This document shows positions 9,029-18,049 of a DNA stretch of 64,000 nucleotides, piece after piece. The notes beneath the pieces were generated by a model, which did not search any database, was not told the origin of the DNA, and saw only the letters and a program-made list of their open reading frames with translations. The stretch comes from Marinobacter orientalis (GTDB taxonomy: Bacteria > Pseudomonadota > Gammaproteobacteria > Pseudomonadales > Oleiphilaceae). Position numbers and translations under genes: made by a program. Location: contig NZ_SRZX01000001.1 of the NCBI RefSeq assembly GCF_004792665.1, forward strand, positions 806,001-870,000. The letters run 5' to 3'. Every line of letters begins with the position of its first letter. Position 1 is the first letter of the stretch.

Positions 9029-10705
9029 TCACGGCTTATCCGTCACCGCACCTTCCGAAGCCGAGCCTACTGTTCGTGCATACTTGGCCAGTACCCCGCG
9101 GGTAAATCTTGGCGCCGGCTCTGACCATGCTTTCCGGCGACGCTCCATCTCCTCCCCGGAAACGTCCAGCTCAATACGGTTGGCAACGGCGTCGATGGTA
9201 ATGGTGTCACCATTTTCAACCAGCGCCAGTGGCCCGCCTTCAGCCGCTTCCGGAGTGATATGGCCAACCACGAAGCCGTGGCTGCCACCGGAAAAACGAC
9301 CGTCGGTAATCAGCGCCACATCGTTGCCGAGTCCCTTTCCCATGATTGCAGAAGTGGGCGTCAGCATCTCCCGCATGCCCGGGCCGCCCTTAGGCCCCTC
9401 ATACCGGATCACAATGACATCGCCCGCCACCACGGTACCATCCATGATCCGCTCCTGGGCCTCTTCCTCGGAGTGAAACACCCGCGCACGGCCGGTGAAG
9501 TGGGTACCCTCTTTACCGGTAATCTTGGCCACTGCACCGGTAGGCGCCAGGTTACCGTAAAGAATACGCAGGTGACTGTCTGCCTTGATGGGATTGTCAA
9601 AAGCGTGAATGATGTCCTGGTTCTCGGGGTAGGGCGCCACATCTCCCAGGTTCTGGGCCAGCGTCTGTCCGGTAACCGTCATGCAGTCGCCATGGAGCAG
9701 GCCCTTGTCCAGCAGCATCTTCATCAGTGGCTGAATGCCGCCAATCGCCACCAGCTCCGACATCATGTAATGACCACTGGGGCGCAGGTCTGCCAGCACG
9801 GGTACCCGCTTGCCAATTTCCACAAAATCATCCAGCGACAGCTCAACTCCGACCGTACTGGCCATGCCCAGCAGGTGCAGTACCGCATTGGTGGATCCTC
9901 CCAGGGCAATCACCACCGTGATGGCGTTTTCAAAAGCCTCCCGGGTCATGATGTCCGAGGGTTTGATGTCCCTGTCCAGCAGGTTGAGTACCGCGGCGCC
10001 CGCCGCCCGGCAGTCCGCTGCCTTGGTATCGGAAACGGCGTTCTGGGCCGAACTGCCCGGCAGACTCATGCCCATCGCCTCAATAGCCGAGGCCATGGTG
10101 TTGGCAGTGTACATACCGCCACAGGACCCCGGGCCCGGGATTGCGGTTTCCTCAATCTGCTTTACATCAATCAGGTCCAGATCGCCGCGGGCATGGGCCC
10201 CCACTGCCTCGAACACGGAGATGATATCGGTGTGGTTCTTCCCTGGCATGATGGTGCCGCCGTAGACAAATACCGACGGCCGGTTCAACCGCGCCAGCCC
10301 CATCATGCAGCCCGGCATGTTCTTGTCACAGCCGCCGATGGCTACCAGCCCGTCAAACCCTTCACACCCGGCCACGGTTTCAATGGAGTCAGCAATGACC
10401 TCCCGGGATACCAGCGAGTACTTCATGCCCTCGGTACCATTGGCGATGCCATCGGACACGGTAATGGTATTGAATGTCAGGCTCTTGCCACCAGCCTCAT
10501 CGGCACCGGCAGCGGACTCTTCCGCAAGCTGGTTGATGTGCATATTGCAGGGCGTCAGGTTGCTCCAGGTGGAGGCAATACCGATCTGTGGTTTGCGGAA
10601 ATCCTCGTCAGTGAAGCCCACCGCCCGCAGCATGGCACGGCTTGCCGACTTTCCGAGACCGTCCACTACTGGGGACGAATGGCGGCGGCGCTTGTCTTCT
10701 GTCAT
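9029..10705 (-). CDS. ilvD: Dihydroxy-acid dehydratase
   Basis: IlvD makes the 2-oxo acids that lead to valine, leucine and isoleucine. The protein has 558 residues, the length of the short branch, whereas E. coli IlvD has 616. Three cluster cysteines are visible: Cys53 (TPCNMH), Cys126 ([10 protein letters not shown]) and Cys195 ([13 protein letters not shown]). The C-terminal [14 protein letters not shown] region is also intact. Short-branch enzymes characterised in plants and mycobacteria hold a [2Fe-2S] cluster that tolerates oxygen better than the E. coli [4Fe-4S]; the same is inferred here. The gene stands alone, with 88 bases to pbpG and a divergent glutaredoxin gene upstream. Confidence 0.95.
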   Translation of the reverse strand: MTEDKRRRHSSPVVDGLGKSASRAMLRAVGFTDEDFRKPQIGIASTWSNLTPCNMHINQLAEESAAGADEAGGKSLTFNTITVSDGIANGTEGMKYSLVSREVIADSIETVAGCEGFDGLVAIGGCDKNMPGCMMGLARLNRPSVFVYGGTIMPGKNHTDIISVFEAVGAHARGDLDLIDVKQIEETAIPGPGSCGGMYTANTMASAIEAMGMSLPGSSAQNAVSDTKAADCRAAGAAVLNLLDRDIKPSDIMTREAFENAITVVIALGGSTNAVLHLLGMASTVGVELSLDDFVEIGKRVPVLADLRPSGHYMMSELVAIGGIQPLMKMLLDKGLLHGDCMTVTGQTLAQNLGDVAPYPENQDIIHAFDNPIKADSHLRILYGNLAPTGAVAKITGKEGTHFTGRARVFHSEEEAQERIMDGTVVAGDVIVIRYEGPKGGPGMREMLTPTSAIMGKGLGNDVALITDGRFSGGSHGFVVGHITPEAAEGGPLALVENGDTITIDAVANRIELDVSGEEMERRRKAWSEPAPRFTRGVLAKYARTVGSASEGAVTDKP

Positions 10706-10916
10706 CTCGTTGCTCTCCTGTTAACCACCGGTACGCCCGGCACTGTTCCTGTTATGAACGTGAGATTGGCAGAAACACCCGGTGACAGCAATACACCTCC
10801 TCGCCAGTGCCCCCGGACCTGGCCGGGAACAGGCCGGAATGATACTGTAGACGCTCCCGTACCTGGTGGGGTCATACCCCCGGCCCACCCCCTTCACCCG
10901 GAGCCGTATACCGTCC

Positions 10917-11315
10917 ATGAGACTCATCATCCGTTATTTTTTCCGCACTCTTCGCCTGATCCTGACACCGTTCATGCTGATCAGCGAAAAGATCACTACC
11001 CCCAAAAGTATAGAACGATCGCCCGAAGAGCAGGCCCGTGTGGATAACGCCTGCGAAAACCTGGCGCTTTACCAGTTCAGCGCCTGTCCGTTCTGCATCA
11101 ACGTACGCAAGGAAATGGCCCGCCTGGGACTAACCATTGAAACCCGCGATGCCCAACACAACGGCAGCAATCGTGAAACCCTTGCCGCAGGTGGTGGACA
11201 GGTCAAAGTGCCTTGCCTGTTCATTGGTGAGGAAAGTGGCAGCGAGCAATGGCTGTACGAGTCCAAAGACATCAAATCCTGGCTGCAGCAGCGGTTTGAG
11301 CCAGCCAGTACCTGA
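10917..11315 (+). CDS. Membrane-anchored glutaredoxin-like protein
   Basis: From the ATG used here the protein has 132 residues. A hydrophobic basic N-terminal segment (residues 1-23) looks like a membrane anchor. A glutaredoxin fold follows, with the redox pair Cys57-Pro-Phe-Cys60, the VPCLFIG cis-proline loop near residue 102 and a C-terminal helix. Glutaredoxins reduce disulfides or glutathionylated proteins at the expense of glutathione; the target is unknown. A GTG 51 bases upstream would add 17 basic, proline-rich residues and is less likely. Divergent from ilvD across about 210 bases. Confidence 0.8.
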   Translation: MRLIIRYFFRTLRLILTPFMLISEKITTPKSIERSPEEQARVDNACENLALYQFSACPFCINVRKEMARLGLTIETRDAQHNGSNRETLAAGGGQVKVPCLFIGEESGSEQWLYESKDIKSWLQQRFEPAST

Positions 11316-11403
11316 CATTTATCCTGGCAATCTGGTTAACAGACGGTAAAACAAGATACGATTACGACTGATCTGCATCAACAGCTTTTCAGATTGTGCC
11401 TTC

Positions 11404-11409
11404 TATAAT
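11404..11409 (+). promoter_or_regulatory. -10 element before the phosphoketolase-like gene
   Basis: A perfect TATAAT lies 33 bases before the chosen ATG in a locally AT-rich stretch. A convincing -35 at the right spacing is lacking. Confidence 0.4.
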
Positions 11410-11441
11410 CGCTTCATACATTGAAGCCGAGGAGGCCTGCC

Positions 11442-13850
11442 ATGCCATCCGCTACAACCCCGGGATCCGTTGACCAGCCCGCCTTGGATTACGAGCGCTG
11501 GCGTCGGGGCTATGGCGTTATCCAGCACTCCGAAACTACCTGCCATCAGGCCCGGGACATGGCCAGCGAACTGGTTGCTGCAGGACTTCAACCCGATACC
11601 GCAACCGTCTACCGCAAGCTGGCCAGCCTGGACCGATTGGCCAGTGCCGGCCTCTGGCTGGTAGCGCACATGACCTACACCAGGCGGGTAGACGCCAGTG
11701 GCGCTCCTCTCTTGCCCAGCGACTTCAAAAACAACCCCGAGGGCCACACCGGCGGGGCGCTGAACATGGTCCCTGCCTATGCCGCTTACATGGCGCTGAA
11801 CAACCTGACCGGGCAGACCCGAAGCTGGCTGATGGGCCAGGGACATTGTGTCGCCGCCATTGAGGCACTGAACGTGCTGACAGGCAACCTGCATCCTGAG
11901 CAGCAGGACCGCTATCAGGGCGAGAATGGGCTATCGCGCCTGGTGTCCGATTATTACAGCTTCCGCCAGCGACCCGACGGCAGCATGGAAGCTCCCCTGG
12001 GCAGCCATGTCACCCCGCACACGGCGGGGGGGCTTATCGAGGGTGGTTATCTGGGTTTTGCAGAACTGCAGTACGGCCATATGCCCCTTCCTGGCGAGTC
12101 ACTGGTTGCCTTCCTGTCTGATGGCGCAGCGGAAGAGCAGCGCGGTGGCGACTGGGTTCCACGCTGGTGGCGGGCCGAGGATTGCGGATCGGTACTGCCC
12201 GTCATGATCGCCAATGGCAGGCGCATTGAACAACGCACAGAACTCGGAACCCGCGAAGGCCTGGAGCGGTTTGGCGAACATCTTTCGCATCGAGGTTTCG
12301 AACCACTGCGGTTTGATGGCCGCGATCCGGCAGCTTTCGTTTGCGCCCTGTTCACTATGGAGCAGAAGCTGGACAGGTATCGCCAGCAGGCCCGGAGCGA
12401 GACACTTCCCTACCCGGCCCTGATTCCCTATGGCATTGCCGAAACCAGCAAGGGCTATGGCTTTTATGGCGCTGGCAGCAATCTTGCCCACAATCTGCCG
12501 CTGCCGGGTAACCCGAGAATTGATACCAGGGCCAGAGAGTTGTTTCGCTACCATGCCGGCTTGCTGTGGGTGCCACCCGCCCAGCTTGCCGATGCTGTCA
12601 GTCAGCTCAGCCAGCACCAGCAGCAGGAACGCCCGCTGGAGCGGGATCACGCGCTGGCGATGCGCAATCCGCCAGATCCCGTTATTCCGGCACTGCCGTC
12701 ATCACAGGACTATGGCTCACCGATGCTGGCAGTGGACGATTTCTTCAAGGCTCTGGTAGCAGCCAATCCCGCATTAAGACCACGGGTGGGTAACCCGGAT
12801 GAACTGGCCAGTAATCGCCTCGAGGGGATACTCAATGATCTGAAGCACCGGGTAAATGACCCGGAAACCGGGCAGGAATCCGTTCATGGCCAGATCATTA
12901 CCGTCCTTAACGAGGAAGCGGTAGTGTCGGCCTGCCTGGCCAATAAGGCAGGACTGAATCTGGTGGCGAGCTATGAAGCCTTCTGCGTGAAAATGCTGGG
13001 TGCGATCCGCCAGGAGCTGATCTTTGCCCGCCAGCAAAAGGAGCTGGGCAGGCCGGCGCGCTGGCTGGGCTTTCCGGTAATTGCCACCTCCCATACCTGG
13101 GAGAATGGCAAGAACCAGCAATCCCATCAGGACACCACCTTCTGCGAAAGCCTGCTGGGGGAAATGAACGATGTCAGCCGTGTTCTCTTTCCCGCCGACT
13201 ACAACAGTACCCTGGAAGCGCTCCGCGGCGTCTACCTGGGACGGGGACAACTGACCTGTATGGTGGTACCGAAAGGCGAGCGACCGGTGGTGTTCGACAG
13301 GAGCGAGGCACAAGCTCTCGCAAAAATCGGAGCGCTGGTGGTCGATGAGGATACGTCACCCGGAGAGCCCGTGATGCTGATCGCCAACGGTGCCTACCAG
13401 CTTTCCGAAATGATCGGTGCCAGCGAGCGGCTGCGGGGAACCGGCACACCATTCAGGCTGGTATATGTACAGGAGCCCGGCCGCTTCCGCGAGCCCCGTG
13501 ACACTCTGGAAGCGACACAGTGCGTCCGCGATCTGGAACAGGAGCAGCTGTTCCCCCGAAGAATGAGGCGTCGCGTCGCCCTCACCCACATGCGCCCGGA
13601 GGTGTTCCGGGGGCATCTGCTGCCGCTGTTCCCGCAGCCATCGAAATCCCGGATCCTCGGTTACATCAACCGCGGTGGCACCCTGAACGAAGCAGGCATG
13701 TTGTTTGCGAACCGTTGCTCCTGGGCCCATGTCCTGGCCGCGTGCGCGGATGTACTGGAACGGCCACCGGGGGAGTGGCTGTCCAGCGGGGAACTGGCTG
13801 CCCTTGAAGGCCGCGGCGATGCCGCCCTCATCACCCGGAGCCAGAACTGA
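11442..13850 (+). CDS. Divergent phosphoketolase-family (XFP) protein
   Basis: The 802-residue protein has the layout of xylulose-5-phosphate/fructose-6-phosphate phosphoketolase, a thiamine-diphosphate enzyme that splits sugar phosphates to acetyl phosphate. Recognisable parts are NPEGHTGGALNMVPAY, GQGHCVAAIEALN, EGGYLGFAE and, in the second half, LNEEAVVSACLANKAGLNLV with the family's activating Glu, VASYEAFCVKM and SHTWENGKNQQSHQDTTF. The ThDP-Mg loop is altered: canonical enzymes have GDGEAETGP, this one has SDGAAEEQRGGDW, though the distal Asn of the motif (MIANG) is kept. Homologues are labelled xylulose-5-phosphate 3-epimerase in some annotations, so the reaction is open. Start: ATG with GGAGG at 11431-11435, six bases away. 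A TTG 21 bases upstream is rejected. Confidence 0.75.
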   Translation: MPSATTPGSVDQPALDYERWRRGYGVIQHSETTCHQARDMASELVAAGLQPDTATVYRKLASLDRLASAGLWLVAHMTYTRRVDASGAPLLPSDFKNNPEGHTGGALNMVPAYAAYMALNNLTGQTRSWLMGQGHCVAAIEALNVLTGNLHPEQQDRYQGENGLSRLVSDYYSFRQRPDGSMEAPLGSHVTPHTAGGLIEGGYLGFAELQYGHMPLPGESLVAFLSDGAAEEQRGGDWVPRWWRAEDCGSVLPVMIANGRRIEQRTELGTREGLERFGEHLSHRGFEPLRFDGRDPAAFVCALFTMEQKLDRYRQQARSETLPYPALIPYGIAETSKGYGFYGAGSNLAHNLPLPGNPRIDTRARELFRYHAGLLWVPPAQLADAVSQLSQHQQQERPLERDHALAMRNPPDPVIPALPSSQDYGSPMLAVDDFFKALVAANPALRPRVGNPDELASNRLEGILNDLKHRVNDPETGQESVHGQIITVLNEEAVVSACLANKAGLNLVASYEAFCVKMLGAIRQELIFARQQKELGRPARWLGFPVIATSHTWENGKNQQSHQDTTFCESLLGEMNDVSRVLFPADYNSTLEALRGVYLGRGQLTCMVVPKGERPVVFDRSEAQALAKIGALVVDEDTSPGEPVMLIANGAYQLSEMIGASERLRGTGTPFRLVYVQEPGRFREPRDTLEATQCVRDLEQEQLFPRRMRRRVALTHMRPEVFRGHLLPLFPQPSKSRILGYINRGGTLNEAGMLFANRCSWAHVLAACADVLERPPGEWLSSGELAALEGRGDAALITRSQN

Positions 13851-13857
13851 GCGCGTT

Positions 13858-16584
13858 TCAGATTTTCCTGCGCCATCTGCGCCTGAGCCAGGTTTCCAGC
13901 TCCAGCACCACCAGCACGACAACTCCGGCACTGGCCGCAAAGGCCAGCGCGCCCGGGGTAAGCGGAGCGGTGCCAAAGGTCTGGTGGAACAAGGGCAGGT
14001 AGGTAAACAGCAACTGCAACAGGATAACGGCTCCCACCGCCAGCAACACAATGGGAGTGCCCAGTACACCTCGCAGGGTAATAGAAGCAGTATCCAGATA
14101 ACGCACCGCGAACAGGTAGAAAACCTCCATTGCCACCAGGGTGTTCACCGCCAGGGTGCGGGCAACCGCTTCATCGCCAAACCGGGACATGGCCCAGTAC
14201 CAGGCAGCGAAGATACCAATCAGGAACAACAGCGATACAAAAGCAACGCGCCAGACAACAAACCCGGCCAACAGTGACTCGTTCCTTGGCCGGGGCGGTT
14301 GCTTCATGACGCCTGGCTCGGCCGGTTCAAAGGCCAGGGTCATCGCCAGAATTACCGACCCCACCAGGTTCACCCAGAGTATCTGCAACGCGGAAATGGG
14401 CAATGACAGCCCCAGCAGCAAAGCCGTAACAAGACTGATGGATTCGCCGCCGTTTATCGGCAGCATGAACGCGATGGCCTTCTTGAGGTTGTTGTAGACC
14501 GTGCGCCCCTCACGCACGGCAGCGGCAATACTGGCAAAATTATCATCCAGCAGCACCACCGACGCAGCCTCGCGGGCGGCTTCCGAGCCTTTGACTCCCA
14601 TCGCGATACCGACATCTGCCCGTTTGAGCGCAGGCGCATCATTGACGCCATCTCCGGTCATGGCAACCACACCATGTAATCCCTGCAATGCCTCTACCAG
14701 ACGTAGCTTGTGCTCAGGGCTGGTGCGGGCAAAGATATCCACCTCGCCGGCAACCTGCTTCAGCTCGTCCTCATCCAGTTGACCAAGCTCTGTGCCGGTG
14801 ATCACGCGGACAGTGTTCTTCAGTCCCAACCGCTGGCCAATGGCACTGGCGGTCATGGCGTGGTCGCCGGTGATCATCTTTACCCGGATACCGGCCTGAT
14901 GGCAGTCCAGGATGGCCTGGATAGCCTCCTGGCGCGGAGGATCCAGCAGGCCCACGAGCCCCAGCAGTTCCAACCCGTCCTCAACATCCTCCACCGCCAG
15001 GATGTTCTGCGAAGCCTCCGCCGGCCTGCGTGCCAGTGCCAGTACCCGCAGGCCTTCTGAAGCGAGTTCGGAAATGGCAATGGTCCATGCTTCCCGGTCC
15101 AGCGAAGAGGTATCCCCGCTGTCAGCCACCATGCTGGTACACATGTCCAGAACCCGCTCGGGAGCGCCCTTTACATAGATTACACCGTGGCGATGGTGGT
15201 CGTGGTTGAGTGTCGCCATGAAGCGGTATTCAGCGTCAAAGGGGACTTCATCAGTCCGCGGCCACTGCCGGCCATCCGTCTCCGGATCAAACCCCGCCTT
15301 GCGGGCAAAAACCTTCAGAGCGCCCTCCATGGGATCACCGGCGACCCGGATCGTTCCCTCATGGTGCTCCAGGTGAGCGTCGTTACACAGTGCAGCCGCC
15401 CTGGCCAGCTCATCCAGCAACGGACTGCCAGGGGTCACATATTTACCTTCACGAATATCTCCATCCGGCTCATAGCCTTGACCCTCTACATCCAGACGCT
15501 TTCCGGCCACAATCGCAGCGGTCACCATCATTTCGTTACGGGTGAGAGTTCCGGTTTTGTCGGAGCATATGACGGATACGGCGCCGAGGGTTTCGATGAC
15601 CGGCATTCTGCGAACGACCGCATGGCGGGTTGCCATCCGCCGCACGCCGATGGCCAGTGTAATGGTGAGAATGGCCGGCAGCCCCTCGGGAATAGCCGCC
15701 ACGGTCAGGCCGACAACGGCCATGAACAGCTCGCGAAGCGGAAGCCCGCTCAGCGCGAGACCGCCGCCGAATATCACCAGGCCGGCGACAATGATAATCA
15801 GGGACAGATAACGGGCGAAGCGATCAATCTGCTCAAGCAGAGGGGTTTTGAGTGTGGCGGTATCCTGCAGCAGGCCGGAAATCCGGCCTATTTCAGTCTC
15901 CACTCCTGTCCTGACGACTACCCCGCGCCCGGTACCTGTGGCCACCATGGTGCCGGAAAAGGCCATATTGAGCTGATCACCAAGGACGGCCTCAGCTGAC
16001 TGCACACGGGTGGTTTTGTCTACCGGTTCGGACTCTCCGGTAAGCACGGCCTCTTCTATTTTCAGGTTGTGGCAGCGTTCCAGCCGGATATCTGCGGGCA
16101 CCCGGTCACCGGGTTCCAGGATTACCGTATCACCAGGCACCAGTTCAGCAGCATCGATTTTCTGCTGCCCTTTCTCCCGGACTACCACAGCCCTGGGTGC
16201 CAGCATGTGCCGGATTGCGGAAAGCGCCTGCTCAGCCTTGCCTTCCTGTATAAACCCTACCAGGGTCTGGATAATCACTACGGCCAGAATCACCGTCGTG
16301 TCCACCCAGTGGCCCAACAGCGCGGTAATGACCGCTGCCGTAATCAGTACATAAATCAGGAAGTTTTTGAGCTGATTACCGAGGCGGGCCAGAGGACCAC
16401 GGCGTTTGGCTTCAGGCAGGCGATTGTGTCCGTATTTTTCCAACCGCCCGGAGACCGCCTGTGCTGTCAGCGGGCCGGTCGCAGACAGATCGGCGCGGGC
16501 CTCGCTGACCTCCATGGCGTGCCACGCACCACGACCGGCTGACGCCTTTTCGCAGCCTGAAGGGGATGATTCAGAGGATGGCAT
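13858..16584 (-). CDS. Cation-transporting P-type ATPase (P2 type, Ca-ATPase-like)
   Basis: A 908-residue inner-membrane ion pump. It has the N-terminal cation-ATPase domain (about 20-90), the actuator motif LTGESEPV, the phosphorylation site CSDKTGTLT, the N-domain, the hinge MTGDGVNDAPALKRADVGIAMG, and ten predicted helices. TM4 has IPEGLP and TM5 has NGGES, equivalent to the SERCA Asn768/Glu771 pair. TM6 reads NLVGSV, where Ca-ATPases have the NxxTD signature; the liganding Thr and Asp are replaced by Gly and Ser. The ion is therefore uncertain: Ca, Mn or a monovalent ion are possible. It converges on the phosphoketolase-like gene with seven bases between stops. Confidence 0.85.
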   Translation of the reverse strand: MPSSESSPSGCEKASAGRGAWHAMEVSEARADLSATGPLTAQAVSGRLEKYGHNRLPEAKRRGPLARLGNQLKNFLIYVLITAAVITALLGHWVDTTVILAVVIIQTLVGFIQEGKAEQALSAIRHMLAPRAVVVREKGQQKIDAAELVPGDTVILEPGDRVPADIRLERCHNLKIEEAVLTGESEPVDKTTRVQSAEAVLGDQLNMAFSGTMVATGTGRGVVVRTGVETEIGRISGLLQDTATLKTPLLEQIDRFARYLSLIIIVAGLVIFGGGLALSGLPLRELFMAVVGLTVAAIPEGLPAILTITLAIGVRRMATRHAVVRRMPVIETLGAVSVICSDKTGTLTRNEMMVTAAIVAGKRLDVEGQGYEPDGDIREGKYVTPGSPLLDELARAAALCNDAHLEHHEGTIRVAGDPMEGALKVFARKAGFDPETDGRQWPRTDEVPFDAEYRFMATLNHDHHRHGVIYVKGAPERVLDMCTSMVADSGDTSSLDREAWTIAISELASEGLRVLALARRPAEASQNILAVEDVEDGLELLGLVGLLDPPRQEAIQAILDCHQAGIRVKMITGDHAMTASAIGQRLGLKNTVRVITGTELGQLDEDELKQVAGEVDIFARTSPEHKLRLVEALQGLHGVVAMTGDGVNDAPALKRADVGIAMGVKGSEAAREAASVVLLDDNFASIAAAVREGRTVYNNLKKAIAFMLPINGGESISLVTALLLGLSLPISALQILWVNLVGSVILAMTLAFEPAEPGVMKQPPRPRNESLLAGFVVWRVAFVSLLFLIGIFAAWYWAMSRFGDEAVARTLAVNTLVAMEVFYLFAVRYLDTASITLRGVLGTPIVLLAVGAVILLQLLFTYLPLFHQTFGTAPLTPGALAFAASAGVVVLVVLELETWLRRRWRRKI

Positions 16585-16669
16585 TTCGCACTCCCTGGCC
16601 AGGTACCTGATGCTATTTAAACCGGCCGCGGATCAGGAGGGGTTGCTTCAGGTCAATATCAGCCAGAAA

Positions 16670-16689
16670 TGGCCGGGGGTTACCGGCCA
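16670..16689 (-). terminator. Possible terminator hairpin downstream of the Yip1-family gene
   Basis: A perfect 7-bp GC-rich stem (TGGCCGG/CCGGCCA, six-base loop) lies 26 bases after the Yip1 stop when read on the minus strand. The bases after it are ATTTCT, a weak U tract. It would separate the Yip1 gene from the ATPase gene. Confidence 0.35.
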
Positions 16690-16715
16690 CTGAGTCCATG
16701 TGCCCACGCAATTCA

Positions 16716-17327
16716 CTAGCCTTCGATAAATACCGGGCCGAAGCCGTAATTCCAGAGAATCACTGATCCAACGCGGGTGGAAACCAGAATCACCAGGGCA
16801 ACAGTCAGCAGTGCGCCAACGTACATGACCGCCCGACTCCTGTGGATGCCCATGACAATGGGCAGGCCGTCGTACATAAGCTTGGCACCGTAAGCCGCGG
16901 CTGCCAGGAAAACGATGGCGTTGAACCAGGGTACCGGGTAAAGCAAGGCGAATCCCGCCAGGAACAGCGGCGTGCATGAGTAAGACGCCAGTGCGAGGCC
17001 ATTGGATGGCACCAGTTCCTCGTTGGCACCGTATGTTTTGGCCATCCAGTTTATGGCGTAACCCAGGGCAAATACGCCTATGAGCATCGCCAGGTAGGTG
17101 AGCACACTCATCTGGAGTGCGCTGATTTCTGTCAGCTTGATCAGACGGTCGTTGCCTACGGTCCAGCCAAAGTGCGCCGTGGAGATGTACGCACAGACAG
17201 GTGCAATCGCAGCAAGAACCAATACATAGGCTACATAGAGCCTTCTGGGAGGCGCATGTTCCTTGCGGATTTCTGCCCACTCGCTATTGGGGTGGGTAAA
17301 CAGGCCAAACGCGTGATTCAGCAGCAT
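16716..17327 (-). CDS. Yip1-family inner-membrane protein
   Basis: The 203-residue protein begins with a short amphipathic segment typical of bacterial Yip1 proteins (FGLFTHPNSEWAEI) and continues with about five membrane helices. Bacterial members of this Pfam family have no settled function. No catalytic residues stand out. It is a single gene facing the ATPase gene across 131 bases that hold a possible terminator. Confidence 0.75.
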   Translation of the reverse strand: MLLNHAFGLFTHPNSEWAEIRKEHAPPRRLYVAYVLVLAAIAPVCAYISTAHFGWTVGNDRLIKLTEISALQMSVLTYLAMLIGVFALGYAINWMAKTYGANEELVPSNGLALASYSCTPLFLAGFALLYPVPWFNAIVFLAAAAYGAKLMYDGLPIVMGIHRSRAVMYVGALLTVALVILVSTRVGSVILWNYGFGPVFIEG

Positions 17328-17476
17328 AGCTCGACCCTCTTGGGTTGATATTGTTGTTAGTGACTGTAATTACGTTCCACGGGCCTGAACAGATCAGGCC
17401 CTGCCTGTTCTTAACTATAGTCAAGATTTATAAAATCAAAAGCCGCAGGAACATGAAATTCGTGAAGTTTCCGGCG

Positions 17477-18049
17477 TCAGGACCTTCGGGGATCTGTACC
17501 AGCAACCACGCCATTGTCGCGATGGTGATCGCGGAAAGTGAGCAGACTCTCAACACCCGTAAAATCCACCAGATCCCGGAAGTCGACCCAGTCCACCAGG
17601 CTGTACAGGCACATGGCGGGGTAGTTCCAATGGCTGAACTGCCCTTCATCAACCATGGCCGCCAGGGTTCGCATGGTCATCATGATGCGTTCCCGCTGAA
17701 GGTTGAAAAACATCAGATTCTCGCTGGTGTCGATACCCGAACGGGAGGACAGCAGGAGAATAACGGCCGAATCGTTGGCGGCATCAATTAGCGTCAGCTG
17801 GTTCTCCTGGTCCCAGGACAGGGGTGCCAGGCCCTGCTTCTCGCTGATGTAGCGGGCGATCACCCGGGAATCGTAAACCTCCTGCTCACCATCAATCAGC
17901 ATGGGAATTTTCAGCGCCGGGTTGTGGCGCCTGAGCTCGTCTCTGCCCTCGCCATAAATGTCGAGATTCACGAATTCATACTCGTTATCAGCGAGCAGCA
18001 GGCGTATACGGCGGACATAGGGGGATGTGGTAGAGCCAATCAGTTTCAT
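17477..18049 (-). CDS. Glutathione S-transferase family protein
   Basis: The N-terminal thioredoxin-fold domain is clear: MKLIGSTTSPYVRRIRLLL, with Ser9 or nearby Ser/Tyr as the likely catalytic residue, NPALKIPMLI with the cis-proline, and the glutathione-binding DSRVIARYI near residue 60. An all-helical domain fills the rest (190 residues in total). The substrate cannot be read from sequence. Its ATG overlaps the last four bases of the alanine dehydrogenase gene, so translation is probably coupled. Confidence 0.8.
   Translation of the reverse strand: MKLIGSTTSPYVRRIRLLLADNEYEFVNLDIYGEGRDELRRHNPALKIPMLIDGEQEVYDSRVIARYISEKQGLAPLSWDQENQLTLIDAANDSAVILLLSSRSGIDTSENLMFFNLQRERIMMTMRTLAAMVDEGQFSHWNYPAMCLYSLVDWVDFRDLVDFTGVESLLTFRDHHRDNGVVAGTDPRRS

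Noticed and set aside
17381..17401. Terminator for the GST gene
   Set aside because: GGGCCTGA/TCAGGCCC is a perfect stem, but it lies about 75 bases past the stop and has no T run on the minus strand.
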